Shown: positions 16,923 to 27,956 of the stretch, piece after piece
Layout of the letters: each line of letters opens with the position of its first letter
Numbering within the stretch: position 1 is the stretch's first letter
Translations under genes and position numbers: made by a program
Assembly: GCF_003263785.1 (NCBI RefSeq)
Contig: NZ_JYJK01000056.1
Span: forward strand, 1 to 40,444
Source: Vibrio variabilis
GTDB taxonomy: Bacteria > Pseudomonadota > Gammaproteobacteria > Enterobacterales > Vibrionaceae
Direction: 5' to 3'
Length of the DNA: 40,444 nucleotides
The notes under the pieces: generated by a model
What the model was told of the DNA's origin: nothing
The model's input: the letters and a program-made list of their open reading frames with translations, nothing else
The model's database searches: none

Positions 16923-18244
16923 CTAATCCTGTTGAGCTTTTTTCTCGCCTTCAGGCTGCGTTTCTTTCTGCATCTCTTTCTCAGCTAACTTAGCCTTCTC
17001 AATCATAGGTGTGATGGTTGAGCCTTGAATCAGGATAGAGAACACCACCACCGAGTAGGTCATGACCATGATGATCTCTTTCACGTCGATAAGTTTATCT
17101 TCGATTACCCAGATACCGGATGGGATAGATAGCGCCATTGCAATTGCGAGACCACCACGTAAGCCACCCCATGTTAAAATGCGCACCGACCAAGGGTTAT
17201 AGCGGCGGTAGCGCTTAAAGCCCACGTAGGCCAGCGCTACACTCAAATAACGCGCACAAAGCACCAGCGGTACCGAGACGGCATCATAATCCAGTCTTCT
17301 TGGTGGAATTGAAATAGCAGCATCGACATACCGATAAGTAAAAACAGCACGCCATTCAAGAACTCATCGACTAACTCCCAGAAATGGTCGAGGTGCTCTT
17401 CGGACTGTTTTGAAAAGCCAATGTAGCGTGTCCAGTTACCAATCATAATGCCTGATACCACCATAGAGAGTGGCCCTGAGACATGCAGGAATTCAGCAAA
17501 GGCGTAGCCTGCGGTTGGGATACCGATAGTCAGTAGCAGTTCCATTGAATGATCGTCAGTGGAGCTGATGAGGTAATGGAATACTAAGCCGAGTACAAAG
17601 CCATAAACAATACCGCCAATGGCCTCTTGAAGGAACAGAGCTGTTACGCTGCCAAGTGTGGGAGCTTCACTGCCAAACGCAATGGTAAACAGGGTGACAA
17701 AGATAACCAGACCAAAACCGTCGTTGAATAGCGACTCACCCTCGACTTGAGTTGAGACTCGTTGCGGAGCATTGAGCTTTTTCACAATGGCAAGAACGGC
17801 GATAGGGTCGGTAGGGGAGATCAGTGCGCCAAACAGTAAGCAATAGATAAGATCAAACTGAATGCCAATCAGTAGACAGAAACCATACAGAACAAAGCCA
17901 ATAAAGAAGGTGGAAAATAGCGTAGCACCTAAGGCGAGGCCGGTGATCTCCCATTTTTGATCTTTGAGGTGGGGCAGTTTGATACCCAAACCGCCGGCAA
18001 ACAATAGAAAGCCAAGGATCCCTTGGAGTAGAAAATCTTCAAAATCGATATCAGCAACGGTCTCGGTCGCCAGTTCAGTTAACTGAAACCAATCGTTTTG
18101 ACCAGCAACTAAGATGAGTAGTGATAGCATCATAGCACCAGCAGTAATCGCGATGGTGGTTTGCATCTTACCTATCTTGCTGTTTATTAGAGCAATTAGC
18201 ATGGCTGCCGCGGACAAAAAGCATAAAGTTTGATAGACGGACAT
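16923..18244 (-). CDS. CPA1 family cation:proton antiporter (frame broken by 1-base loss)
   Basis: This is a polytopic inner-membrane antiporter exchanging Na+ or K+ for H+. About a dozen hydrophobic helices are visible. Active-site marks of the CPA1 (NhaP-like) family are SPTDP at 143-147 and the ND pair at 174-175 in GESLFNDGFGLV; a later segment reads WGGLRGGLAIAMALSIP. A charged cytoplasmic tail (EKEMQKETQPEGEKKAQQD) ends the protein. The frame breaks after EDWIMM: one C is missing from the plus strand at 17282. Restoring it gives MMAVSVPLVLCARYLS and a 440-residue protein. ATG 18244 is preferred over the GTG before it. It is divergent from metH; ion preference cannot be read from sequence. 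Confidence 0.88.
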
Positions 18245-18460
18245 CACTTCACCTAAGTGTGTAAAAAAATGTTAATGGGATTTTGTTCTTCTCCCTTGCG
18301 AATATCAATCACTATTTGTGAAATCATTTGTCAGTTTTATAGTTTAGAGCGACTCGGGCGATGTCGTTGTTTTTTGTTCGCTCCGTGGACTTACTAGACC
18401 ATGAACAACTTGTTTCTGTTTCAAGAGTCCGATAGTTTGAGAGGATAACAAGTCAGTAAA

Positions 18461-18498
18461 GATTTTTTAGACGTCTAGATTTCTAAAAAATCTATGAT
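18461..18498 (+). promoter_or_regulatory. MetJ operator with adjoining inverted repeat and probable -10 box upstream of metH
   Basis: AGACGTCT at 18469-18476 is a perfect match to the MetJ met-box, and the adjacent AGATTTCT at 18477-18484 matches 6 of 8, as expected for tandem boxes bound by MetJ dimers. The region is also enclosed in an 11-bp perfect inverted repeat (GATTTTTTAGA 18461-18471, TCTAAAAAATC 18482-18492). TATGAT at 18493-18498 could be the -10 box, so MetJ with S-adenosylmethionine would block the promoter. The remaining upstream region (18245-18460) shows no gene. Confidence 0.75.
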
Positions 18499-18533
18499 AC
18501 GATGACAGCATTAGCAAGGAATGAGGCAGTATC

Positions 18534-21500
18534 GTGGGAAGCAGTAAGTACGTTGAAGGCAAGAAAGCATTAAGCAAAAAAACGCAGATAGAAAATCAGC
18601 TCAAGCAGCGTATTCTTTTGATCGATGGTGGTATGGGCACCATGATCCAAGGATACAAGCTTGAAGAAGAGGACTATCGCGGCGAGCGTTTTGCAGATTG
18701 GCAGTGTGATCTTAAAGGCAACAATGACCTTTTAGTGTTAACTCAGCCAGATCTGATTAAAGAGATCCATAGCGCCTACCTAGAAGCTGGTGCGGACATT
18801 CTTGAAACCAACACCTTCAACGCCACCACGATCGCTATGGCTGACTACGAGATGGAATCACTGAGTGAGGAAATCAACTACGAAGCGGCTAGGCTTGCCA
18901 GAATTGCGGCCGATGAGTGGACAGCCAAAACGCCAGAGCGTCCACGTTACGTAGCCGGTGTACTTGGCCCAACCAACCGTACCTGTTCAATCTCTCCTGA
19001 CGTTAATGACCCAGGCTACCGTAATGTAAGCTTTGATGAGCTGGTGGAGGCGTATTCTGAATCCACTCGCGCTCTGATTCGCGGTGGTAGTGACCTAATT
19101 CTTATTGAAACCATCTTCGATACTCTAAATGCAAAAGCTTGTTCATTTGCGGTTGAATCTGTATTTGAAGAGCTAGGTATCGAGCTTCCAGTGATGATCT
19201 CAGGCACCATCACCGATGCCTCTGGCCGTACTCTTTCTGGGCAAACTACTGAGCTTTCTACAACGCATTGCGTCACGTGAAGCCACTTTCCTTTGGCCTT
19301 AACTGTGCACTCGGTCCAGATGAGCTAAGGCAATATGTTGAAGAGATGTCTCGCATCTCTGAAGGCTTCGTTTCTGCACACCCGAATGCGGGCCTACCGA
19401 ATGCCTTTGGTGAATACGACCTTTCCCCAGAAGACATGGCTGAACATATCGGTGAATGGGCACGAAGCGGTTTCCTAAACCTAGTAGGCGGCTGTTGTGG
19501 TACCACGCCAGAGCATATTCGTCAGATGGCAAATGCCGTAGAAGGGGTGACGCCACGTCCGCTACCTGAGCTGCCAGTTGCTTGTCGACTTTCCGGTCTA
19601 GAGCCACTAACCATTGAGAAAGAATCGCTATTTATCAACGTTGGTGAGCGTACCAACGTTACTGGCTCTGCTCGCTTTAAGCGTCTTATCAAAGAAGAGT
19701 TGTATGACGAAGCGTTAGAAGTGGCTCGTCAGCAAGTTGAAAATGGCGCGCAGATCATCGATATCAATATGGATGAAGGCATGCTTGATGCCGAAGCCTG
19801 TATGGTTCGATTCCTAAATCTGTGTGCTTCTGAGCCAGAGATCTCCAAAGTGCCTATCATGGTGGACTCCTCAAAGTGGGAAGTTATCGAGGCGGGTCTT
19901 AAGTGTATCCAAGGCAAAGGCATTGTTAACTCAATCTCGCTAAAAGAAGGCAAAGAGAAATTCGTCGAGCAAGCGAAGCTGATCCGCCGTTATGGCGCAG
20001 CCGTTATCGTGATGGCGTTTGACGAAGTGGGTCAGGCTGAAACTCGCGAGCGTAAACTAGAAATCTGTACCAATGCTTATCGTATTCTTGTTGATGAAGT
20101 TGGCTTCCCACCAGAAGACATCATCTTTGACCCGAATATCTTCGCGGTAGCAACGGGTATTGAAGAGCACAACAACTACGCAGTCGACTTTATTGACGCG
20201 GTAGCAGATATCAAACGTGACCTACCACACGCAATGATCTCTGGTGGTGTATCGAATGTTTCCTTCTCGTTCCGTGGTAACAACTATGTTCGTGAAGCGA
20301 TCCATGCTGTATTCCTTTACCACTGTTTCAAGAACGGTATGGACATGGGCATCGTTAATGCCGGTCAGCTTGAGATCTACGATAACGTTCCAGACAAACT
20401 GCGTGAAGCGGTAGAAGATGTGGTACTCAACCGTCGTGATGATGGTACCGAGCGACTTCTTGATATTGCGGCTGAATACGCTAATAAAGGCGTTGGCAAA
20501 GAAGATGATGCCAGTGCGCTAGAGTGGCGTACATGGCCAGTAGAGAAGCGCCTAGAGCATGCGCTTGTGAAAGGTATCACCGAGTTCATCGTTGAAGATA
20601 CCGAAGAAGCGCGCGTCAATGCCTCAAAACCTCTCGAGGTAATTGAAGGCCCACTAATGGATGGTATGAACGTGGTCGGTGACCTATTTGGTGAAGGTAA
20701 GATGTTCCTTCCTCAGGTAGTAAAATCGGCACGTGTAATGAAGCAGGCGGTAGCGCATCTAGAGCCATTTATTAACGCGTCCAAGCAGGCAGGTTCGAGC
20801 AACGGTAAGATCCTTCTTGCGACCGTTAAGGGTGATGTTCACGACATCGGTAAGAACATCGTTGGCGTGGTTTTGCAGTGTAACAACTACGAGATCATCG
20901 ATCTTGGCGTCATGGTGCCTTGTGAGAAGATCCTCAAAGTCGCCAAAGAAGAAAACGTCGACATTATTGGCTTGTCTGGTCTCATTACTCCATCGCTCGA
21001 TGAAATGGTTCACGTCGCCAAAGAGATGGAGCGTCAAGGCTTCGACCTACCGCTACTGATTGGCGGCGCGACGACATCCAAAGCGCACACTGCGGTTAAG
21101 ATTGAGCAGAATTACAGTGAACCAGTGGTATACGTGAACAACGCATCACGAGCAGTGGGTGTATGTACTTCGCTACTTTCTAACGAACTAAAACCTGCGT
21201 TTGTTGAGAAGCTAGATATCGATTACGAGCGCGTTCGTGACCAGCACAATCGTAAAAAGCCACGCACTAAGCCAGTGACACTGGAAAAAGCGCGTGAAAA
21301 CAAGGTCGATATCGATTGGCAGAACTACACACCGCCAAAACCGGCTAAGCCAGGCGTGCACGTGTTTGAAAACTTCGATGTCGCGACACTGCGTAATTAC
21401 ATCGACTGGACACCATTCTTTATGACTTGGTCGCTGGTGGGTAAGTACCCGGCCATTCTAGAACATGAGGAAGTGGGTGAAGAGGCGAAGCGTCTGTACA

Positions 21501-22240
21501 AAGATGCCAACGACCTACTTGATCGTGTTGAGCGTGAAGGGCTGCTCAAAGCTGCGGGCATGTGTGCTTTGTTCCCAGCGGCGTCTGTGGGTGACGACAT
21601 TGAGGTTTATACCGACGAAACACGCAGTGAAGTTCGCACTGTTCTTCATAACCTTCGTCAGCAAACGGAAAAGCCAAAAGGCTTTAACTACTGTCTATCG
21701 GACTACATTGCGCCTAAAGAGAGCGGTAAGCAAGATTGGATTGGTGCCTTTGCGGTAACAGGTGGCATTGGTGAGCGTGAACTTGCCGATGAGTACAAGG
21801 CGCAAGGTGATGACTACAATGCCATCATGATCCAAGCAGTCGCAGACCGATTGGCGGAAGCTTTTGCTGAGTACCTGCACGAAAAAGTTCGTAAAGAAAT
21901 CTGGGGCTACTCTGCGGATGAAGCACTCTCCAATGACGACCTTATTCGCGAGAAATACCAAGGTATTCGCCCGGCTCCTGGTTACCCTGCGTGTCCTGAG
22001 CACACTGAGAAAGGCTCGCTATGGGAAATGCTGAATGTAGAAGAAACCATAGGCATGTCGCTAACCACAAGCTATGCGATGTGGCCAGGCGCTTCAGTAT
22101 CGGGTTGGTACTTCTCACACCCTGATTCTCGCTACTTTGCGATTGCTCAAATTCAGCAAGACCAAGTAGATAGTTACGCCGACCGTAAAGGTTGGAGTTT
22201 GGAAGAAGCTGAGAAATGGCTTGGTCCTAACATCAACTAG
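18534..22240 (+). CDS. metH: MetH, cobalamin-dependent methionine synthase (frame broken by 1-base loss)
   Basis: MetH transfers a methyl group from methyltetrahydrofolate via cobalamin to homocysteine. Domains run homocysteine-binding (zinc Cys at about 258 in GLNCALGP and the CC pair in GGCCGTTP), folate-binding ([25 protein letters not shown]), cobalamin cap and Rossmann domain (axial His in [12 protein letters not shown]) and the C-terminal SAM reactivation domain ([27 protein letters not shown]). The frame stops soon after SGQTTE; one A is missing at 19252, and restoring it gives [15 protein letters not shown] and a 1235-residue protein (E. coli 1227). The start is GTG 18534 with AGGCAG upstream; a later start near the QIENQL segment is possible. 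Control by MetJ is suggested by the upstream boxes. Confidence 0.95.
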
Positions 22241-22277
22241 TCTCGATATCTTAAATATCGGCAAGTAAATTAAAGCA

Positions 22278-22306
22278 AAACGGCACCTTTCGGTGCCGTT
22301 TGTTTA
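22278..22306 (+). terminator. Bidirectional terminator between metH and corB
   Basis: The stem AACGGCACC / GGTGCCGTT with a TTTC loop has T-rich flanks on both strands (TTTGTTTAT downstream and TTTTGCTTTAAT on the minus strand). It lies between the convergent ends of metH and corB. Confidence 0.85.
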
Positions 22307-22335
22307 TATGTTCATAGCTGTATTGTGTTTGCTGG

Positions 22336-23609
22336 CTAACTCTTGCTTTTCGCTTTTGGGAAAACCTTGACCATCTTGATGCGGTTTTCTTCTAACTCAA
22401 CAATTTCCATTTGATGCTCAGCAACTTGCACACTTAGGTGACTCTCAGGAATGTCTTCCAAGTATTCTAAGATAAGGCCGTTTAGGGTACGCGGTCCATC
22501 GGTCGGTAGCGTCCATTTCAGACCTTTGTTGATATCACGGATATTGCACTGCCTTCAATTAAGAAGCTGCCATCACCTTGCGGTGTGATTTCATCGGACA
22601 GCGTTGGCGCCATCGATGTAGTGAACTCGCCAACAATCTCTTCCAGAATATCTTCAAGCGTCACTAGACCGTTGATATCGCCATATTCATCAACAATGAG
22701 ACCAATACGTTCTTTGTTGCGTTGGAATTTCAGCATCTGTACGTTGAGTGGCGTGCCTTCTGGAATGAAGTACACCTCATCGGCGCTGCGAAGTAGGGTC
22801 TCTTTTGTGAACTCGTTCTTCTCGAGCATCAAACGATATGATTCACGCAGCCTGATCATGCCTACCACTTCGTCAATTTGGTCACGATACAGCACGACTC
22901 GGCCGTGGGGTGAGTGCGTTAGCTGACGAACAATCGATTTCCAGTCATCATTAATGTTGATGCCGGTGATCTCGTTACGTGGAATCATGATGTCATTCAC
23001 GGTCACGTGCTCAAGGTCGAGAATCGAAATCAGCATATCTTGGTGGCGACGTGGGATAAGTGAGCCAGCCTCATTTACCACGGTGCGCAGCTCTTCCGAG
23101 CTCAAATGGTCTTCATCGTTATGATCGACACGAAGCCCAATCAGGCGAATAAAGCCGTTGGTAATGAAGTTCACCAGGATAACCAGAGGCGAGAGCAGCT
23201 TCATCAGGATGGTGAGTACGATGCTACTCATAAACGACACGCGCTCAGGGTAAAGAGCAGCAAGCGTTTTTGGCGTGACTTCTGCAAACACTAAGATGAT
23301 CATCGTCAGTGCACCGGTTGCGATAGCGACACCCAAGTCACCAAATAGACGCAGGCCAAGTACAGTTGCGATTGCAGATGCCAGTATATTAACGAGGTTA
23401 TTACCGATTAGGATCAGGCCGATGAGTCGGTCAGGACGGCTAAGCAGTTTCTCAACGCGCTTTGCGCCTTTGTGGCCTGTTTTAGATAAGTGTTTAAGTC
23501 TGTATCGGTTCAAAGACATCATCCCTGTCTCTGAACCCGAAAAATAGCCGGAAATTACAATTAGACCTGCAAGGATTGCAAATAAAATACCGGTCGAAAT
23601 GTCGTCCAA
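22336..23609 (-). CDS. corB: CorB, CNNM/HlyC-CorC family protein (frame broken by 1-base loss)
   Basis: This inner-membrane protein is related to Mg2+/Co2+ transport (CorB, YfjD; CNNM family). The N-terminal DUF21 region has about four helices with SGYFSGSETGMMSLN and IGNNLVNILAS motifs. A CBS pair follows (MIPRNEITGI to VDEYGDINGLVTLEDILEE), then a CorC_HlyC domain. The frame stops at 22518 after IEGSA; one T is missing from the plus-strand TT at 22544-22545. Restoring it gives SANIRDINKGLKW and an end at 22336, 424 residues. The start is a TTG at 23609 (DDISTG), with AAGGA upstream; no ATG fits the homologous N terminus. It is downstream of ypjD on the same strand. Confidence 0.9.
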
Positions 23610-23705
23610 TGCCCTAGAATTCCTTTAGTTAATAGCTGGTTAATTTATGAACTACTTAATCCCTATTGTCAACGCGCCTTTAGTTGTAGTGCGTCTAAGG
23701 TCGAC

Positions 23706-24498
23706 TTAGTTCAAGATGATCTCTCTTACAAAGCGACTGCCAAAGTAAGCGAGCGTGAGAAGTGTGGCGCCCGCGACTGCAAACCATGTGACTTTTTTGC
23801 CGCGCCAGCTTTTTGATAGTGTCCCCAAAGCAGCACCGAATAAACAATCCACGCCATTAAGGACAAAATACCTTTATGCGCTTTGCCTTGAGCAAACATA
23901 TCTTGGACAAATACAAAACCTGTGATCAAGGTAGCGGTTAATAAGCCGGTACCGATGAGGATGATATTGAAAAGTTGCCTCTCCACCATCATTAATGGAG
24001 GAAGGTTAGGGTTAATCGTTAGCGCTTTCTTGTTTTTCAGCTTGTGATCAAGCCACGCTAGTTGCAATGCATACAGTGCGCCAATAGACAGCGTCGAGTA
24101 AGAGAATAGTGCCAGTGAAATGTGAATCAACAGCTTCGGGTTGTGCTCTAGGTGGGTAATAAAGGCTGTCGGTACAAACGCAGCCGCACTGAGATTGATT
24201 GCCGCAAAACTATAGACCACAGGAAGTAAGAACCAAATGCGAGTTTTCACCATTGCGACGCTCATAAATAGCGAGATGATGAAGCTAATCAGTGATGCGA
24301 CATTAAGAATACTGAGGTTCTGGCCTGTGCCGCTGAAGATTAAATCGCTGAGCAGCACAGCATGAAATGTCAGTGCGAGGACGGCACTAACCAGAACAGT
24401 TTTTGTACGGATCCCGACCTGATTAACCAAGCCTGGATGATAGTTGCGATGGCCAGGCCATAAAGTATGGCGGCCGCAATTGCGATTAAACTGTCCAT
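23706..24498 (-). CDS. ypjD: YpjD, CcmC/CcsA-type cytochrome c assembly family membrane protein (two breaks)
   Basis: This is a polytopic inner-membrane protein of the cytochrome c assembly family (CcsA/ResC-like); the E. coli homolog YpjD has no proven role in haem handling. About eight helices are visible. There are two breaks. One T is missing at 24420, between the start MDSLIAIAAAILYG (ATG 24498) and IRTKTVLVSAV. One C is missing at 23809; restoring it turns QKAGAAKK into QKGWRGKKVTWFAVAGATLL and extends the end to TAA at 23706. Corrected length is 264 residues. It is divergent from ffh, as in E. coli. Confidence 0.88.
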
Positions 24499-24672
24499 TT
24501 TTCCTAAAAAATCGATTGCTTAGAGCACGAATTATACCCTGCATCGTCCTATTGGGCTACGCCAGATGTAAAAACTATTGACTCGTATTTGATCTTGTTA
24601 GATATGACTCTCACTGCTGGCTAAGGTATACTCACTGCAATTGATCGCCCAGTTTGAAGCGAAGAGAAAGAA

Positions 24673-26055
24673 ATGTTTGAGAATTTAACGGATCGTCTAT
24701 CCAAAACGCTGAAGAACATCAGCGGTAAAGGTCGTCTGACCGAAGACAACATCAAAGACACGCTACGCGAAGTTCGTATGGCGCTGCTTGAGGCGGACGT
24801 TGCTCTGCCAGTTGTTCGTGAGTTTATCAAAGGTGTTAAAGAGCGCGCTGTTGGCGTTGAGGTGTCGAAATCACTTACACCAGGGCAAGAGTTCATCAAG
24901 ATTGTTCAAACTGAACTTGAACAAGTTATGGGTGAATCGAACGAAGCGCTCGACCTTGCTGCGCAGCCGCCAGCTGTCATTCTTATGGCGGGTCTACAAG
25001 GTGCAGGTAAAACCACCAGTGTGGGCAAGCTCTCTAAGCTTCTAAACGAGCGCGAGAAAAAGAAAGTATTGGTTGTGTCTGCCGACGTATACCGTCCAGC
25101 GGCAATCAAGCAGCTTGAAACACTAGCCGGTGATGTCGGTGTGGACTTCTTCCCATCGACAGCCGATCAAAAGCCAATCGACATTGCTAATGCTGCAATC
25201 GATCACGCTAAGAAGAAATTCTACGACGTATTGATTGTCGACACCGCAGGTCGCCTAGCGGTTGACCATGAAATGATGGATGAAATCCAGCAGCTTCATA
25301 CAGCAATCAACCCAGTTGAAACCCTGTTCGTGGTTGACGCCATGACAGGTCAAGATGCGGCGAACACAGCCAAAGCCTTCGGTGATGCACTGCCACTAAC
25401 CGGTGTGATCCTGACTAAGGTGGATGGTGATGCTCGTGGTGGTGCGGCACTTTCAGTTCGCCATATCACAGGCAAACCCATCAAGTTCTTGGGTGTGGGT
25501 GAGAAGACCGACGCACTCGAGCCGTTCCACCCAGACCGCGTGGCTTCACGTATTCTTGGTATGGGTGACGTTCTTTCTCTTATCGAAGACCTTCAGCGTA
25601 ATGTCGATACTGAGAAAGCCGAGAAGATGGCGAAGAAGTTCAAGGAGAAGAAAGGTTTTGACCTTGAAGACTTCCGCGAACAGCTTGGCCAGATGCAGAA
25701 CATGGGCGGCATGATGGGCATGATGGATAAGCTTCCGGGTATGTCTAACCTGCCGGACAACGTCAAAGATAAAGTTGACGACAAGATGTTCAAGCAGATG
25801 GAAGCCATCATCAACTCGATGACCATGAAAGAGCGTCAGCGTCCTGAACTTATCAAAGGTTCTCGCAAAAAACGTATCGCGGCAGGTTCTGGTACTCAGG
25901 TGCAAGATGTGAACCGCCTGCTTAAGCAATTCACCCAAATGCAGAAGATGATGAAGAAGATGCAGAAAGGTGGCATGCGCGGCATGATGCGTAACATGCA
26001 AGGCATGATGGGTGGTATGGGCGGCGGTGGCGGTTTTAATCCGTTTGGTAGATAG
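24673..26055 (+). CDS. ffh: Ffh, signal recognition particle protein
   Basis: Ffh is the GTPase of the bacterial signal recognition particle, which binds 4.5S RNA and delivers nascent membrane proteins to FtsY. It has 460 residues. The N domain is at 1-90. The G domain has the P-loop GLQGAGKTT (107-115), DVYRPAAIKQL, the DTAGRLAVDHEMM switch, and TKVDGDARGGAALS. The methionine-rich M domain runs from about 300, with GGMMGMMDKLPGM and a Gly/Met-rich tail ending FNPFGR. The frame is intact. A weak AGAGAAAG ribosome site lies 5-6 nt before the ATG. It is divergent from ypjD with about 170 bp between starts. Confidence 0.97.
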   Translation: MFENLTDRLSKTLKNISGKGRLTEDNIKDTLREVRMALLEADVALPVVREFIKGVKERAVGVEVSKSLTPGQEFIKIVQTELEQVMGESNEALDLAAQPPAVILMAGLQGAGKTTSVGKLSKLLNEREKKKVLVVSADVYRPAAIKQLETLAGDVGVDFFPSTADQKPIDIANAAIDHAKKKFYDVLIVDTAGRLAVDHEMMDEIQQLHTAINPVETLFVVDAMTGQDAANTAKAFGDALPLTGVILTKVDGDARGGAALSVRHITGKPIKFLGVGEKTDALEPFHPDRVASRILGMGDVLSLIEDLQRNVDTEKAEKMAKKFKEKKGFDLEDFREQLGQMQNMGGMMGMMDKLPGMSNLPDNVKDKVDDKMFKQMEAIINSMTMKERQRPELIKGSRKKRIAAGSGTQVQDVNRLLKQFTQMQKMMKKMQKGGMRGMMRNMQGMMGGMGGGGGFNPFGR

Positions 26056-26063
26056 TAGCCTGC

Positions 26064-26094
26064 AAGGACCAAGGACCAAGGACCAAGGACCAAG
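26064..26094. repeat. Heptanucleotide tandem repeat, AAGGACC x 4.4
   Basis: Four perfect copies of AAGGACC followed by AAG lie 9 bp after the ffh stop. A degenerate relative (GAGAACC AAGTACC GAGGACC) lies at 34624-34644, downstream of nadC. Confidence 0.9.
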
Positions 26095-26189
26095 CAGTTC
26101 CATCTATTATTTAAATTCAAACTGTTACCTAGCTCACACATTCACCAGCGCCCAAAAACTGGTGAAAAAATAGCTAAACCCCTTGCAAT

Positions 26190-26226
26190 GCCTCGGAATA
26201 AGAGTAAAATTCCGAGGCTTTATTTT
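26190..26226 (+). terminator. Terminator of ffh
   Basis: A 10-bp perfect stem (GCCTCGGAAT / ATTCCGAGGC) with a 9-nt loop is followed by TTTATTTT. Confidence 0.87.
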
Positions 26227-26233
26227 GGCACGA

Positions 26234-26277
26234 GACCTCAGGTTGCTCATTTGAGAAACATTTCTGAGGTCATTTTT
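26234..26277 (+). promoter_or_regulatory. Inverted repeat in the rpsP leader region
   Basis: GACCTCAG (26234-26241) and CTGAGGTC (26264-26271) are a perfect 8-bp inverted repeat around a 22-nt loop, followed by ATTTTTATTATT. It lies between the ffh terminator and the rpsP start at 26304. It could be an attenuator or a weak second terminator; the promoter of rpsP is not clear to me. Confidence 0.45.
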
Positions 26278-26303
26278 ATTATTGAGAAAGCAAAGAGGAC
26301 GAT

Positions 26304-26552
26304 ATGGTTACCATTCGTTTGGCACGTCACGGCGCTAAGAAGCGTCCATTCTATCAAATCGTAGTAGCGGACAGCCGCAATGCAGCAACTGGCCGTTTCA
26401 TCGAGAAAGTGGGTTTCTTTAACCCAACTGCTACTGGTCAAGAAGAAGGTCTACGTCTAGACCTAGAGCGCGTTAACCACTGGGTTGGTCAAGGCGCAAC
26501 AGTTTCTGACCGCGTTGCTAAGCTAGTTAAAGACGCTCAAAAAGCGGCTTAA
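26304..26552 (+). CDS. rpsP: Ribosomal protein S16
   Basis: This small-subunit protein has 82 residues, the normal length, and begins [20 protein letters not shown], the family signature. It is the first gene of the conserved rpsP-rimM-trmD-rplS operon. AGAGGA lies 6 nt before the ATG. Confidence 0.98.
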   Translation: MVTIRLARHGAKKRPFYQIVVADSRNAATGRFIEKVGFFNPTATGQEEGLRLDLERVNHWVGQGATVSDRVAKLVKDAQKAA

Positions 26553-26571
26553 TTCTAGTTAAGTAAGCAGT

Positions 26572-27129
26572 ATGTCGTCGATGAAAGGTAAAGACACAAT
26601 GAGCAATCAAGACGAAAGAATTGTTGTAGGTAAATTTGGTTCTACTTACGGCATTCGTGGATGGCTTAAGGTGTTTACCTACACAGACAATCCTGAAAGT
26701 ATTTTTGATTACAGCCCTTGGTATATTAACCAAAAGGGTGAATGGGTAGAGTACAAAGTCGAAAGTTGGAAGCGCCATAACAAAGGTATGGTGTGTAAAC
26801 TAGAAGGCCTTGAGGTTCGTGAAGAAGCTCACCTGCTGACCAACTTTGAGATTGCGATCGACCCAGCTGTGCTACCAGAGCTGTCAGAAGATGAATTCTA
26901 CTGGCGCGAATTGTTCGGTATGAAAGTAGTGACCACGAAAGGTTATGACCTAGGGGAAGTAACTGACATCATGGAAACGGGATCGAACGATGTTTTGGTG
27001 GTGAAAGCAAATCTGAAAGATGCTTTTGGGAAAAAGGAACGGTTAGTACCGTACCTTGAAGAGCAAGTGATCAAGAATGTTGATCGCGAAGCTCAACGGA
27101 TCGAAGTTGACTGGGATCCTGGATTCTAA
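26572..27129 (+). CDS. rimM: RimM, 16S rRNA processing protein
   Basis: RimM binds S19 and helps mature the head of the 30S subunit. It has 185 residues from 26572 or 176 from the ATG at 26599 ([11 protein letters not shown]), which has AAGG about 10 nt upstream. The N-terminal domain has [21 protein letters not shown], and the C-terminal PRC-barrel has [17 protein letters not shown] and the ending [10 protein letters not shown]. It lies between rpsP (19 bp) and trmD (35 bp). Confidence 0.96.
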   Translation: MSSMKGKDTMSNQDERIVVGKFGSTYGIRGWLKVFTYTDNPESIFDYSPWYINQKGEWVEYKVESWKRHNKGMVCKLEGLEVREEAHLLTNFEIAIDPAVLPELSEDEFYWRELFGMKVVTTKGYDLGEVTDIMETGSNDVLVVKANLKDAFGKKERLVPYLEEQVIKNVDREAQRIEVDWDPGF

Positions 27130-27164
27130 TTCATTTTTAGTAACTCAATAGAGCGAGAGAACAG

Positions 27165-27914
27165 ATGTGGGTTGGCGTAATTAGCCTGTTTCCAGACATG
27201 TTCCGCAGCGTTACTGATTATGGAGTAACAGGTCAAGCGGTTAAAAAAGGTCTACTGTCGATTGAGACATGGAATCCTCGTGATTTCACTCACGACAAAC
27301 ATCGCACTGTCGATGATAGACCTTACGGTGGTGGTCCTGGCATGTTGATGATGGTTCAGCCATTGCGCGATGCCATTCACGCAGCCAAACAGGCATCACC
27401 GGGTAAGACGAAAGTCATTTACCTTTCTCCTCAAGGTCGTAAGCTCGACCAAGTTGGGGTAGAAGAACTAGCGAAAAACGACAACCTTGTGTTGATTTGT
27501 GGACGCTACGAAGGGGTAGATGAGCGCATCATCCAAACTGAGGTTGACGAAGAATGGTCAATCGGAGATTTTGTGATGACAGGTGGGGAAATCCCAGCCA
27601 TGACGCTAATCGACTCAGTCTCACGGTTTGTTCCGGGAGTACTAGGCGATTTTGCTTCGGCAGAAGAAGATTCTTTTGCCAATGGTTTGTTAGATTGTCC
27701 GCACTATACGCGCCCTGAGGTGTTAGACGATTTAGAGGTACCAAGTGTCCTCAAGTCTGGCAACCATAAGGATATTCGTCGCTGGCGACTAAAACAGTCG
27801 TTAGGCCGTACTTGGCTAAGAAGACCGGAGCTCCTGGAAAACCTAGCTCTGACTGACGAACAGGAACAATTACTTGCCGAGTTCATTAAAGAAACTCGAA
27901 ATAACAGCAAGTAA
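27165..27914 (+). CDS. trmD: TrmD, tRNA (guanine37-N1)-methyltransferase
   Basis: This SPOUT-class SAM-dependent enzyme makes m1G37 next to the anticodon and prevents frameshifting; it is essential in E. coli. It has 249 residues. It begins [13 protein letters not shown] and has [11 protein letters not shown], the knot strands [22 protein letters not shown] and the catalytic-loop motif [11 protein letters not shown] with its conserved Asp, then PHYTRPEV. The frame is intact. Confidence 0.97.
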   Translation: MWVGVISLFPDMFRSVTDYGVTGQAVKKGLLSIETWNPRDFTHDKHRTVDDRPYGGGPGMLMMVQPLRDAIHAAKQASPGKTKVIYLSPQGRKLDQVGVEELAKNDNLVLICGRYEGVDERIIQTEVDEEWSIGDFVMTGGEIPAMTLIDSVSRFVPGVLGDFASAEEDSFANGLLDCPHYTRPEVLDDLEVPSVLKSGNHKDIRRWRLKQSLGRTWLRRPELLENLALTDEQEQLLAEFIKETRNNSK

Positions 27915-27956
27915 CCTATTTAATTTAGTATCAGTTTATTCTAGGAATTTAAGAAC

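Noticed and set aside
25546..26103. 185-codon His/Leu-rich frame antisense to the Ffh M domain
   Set aside because: It mirrors Met-rich codons (ATG gives CAT) of ffh, has no ribosome site and overlaps a strongly conserved gene.
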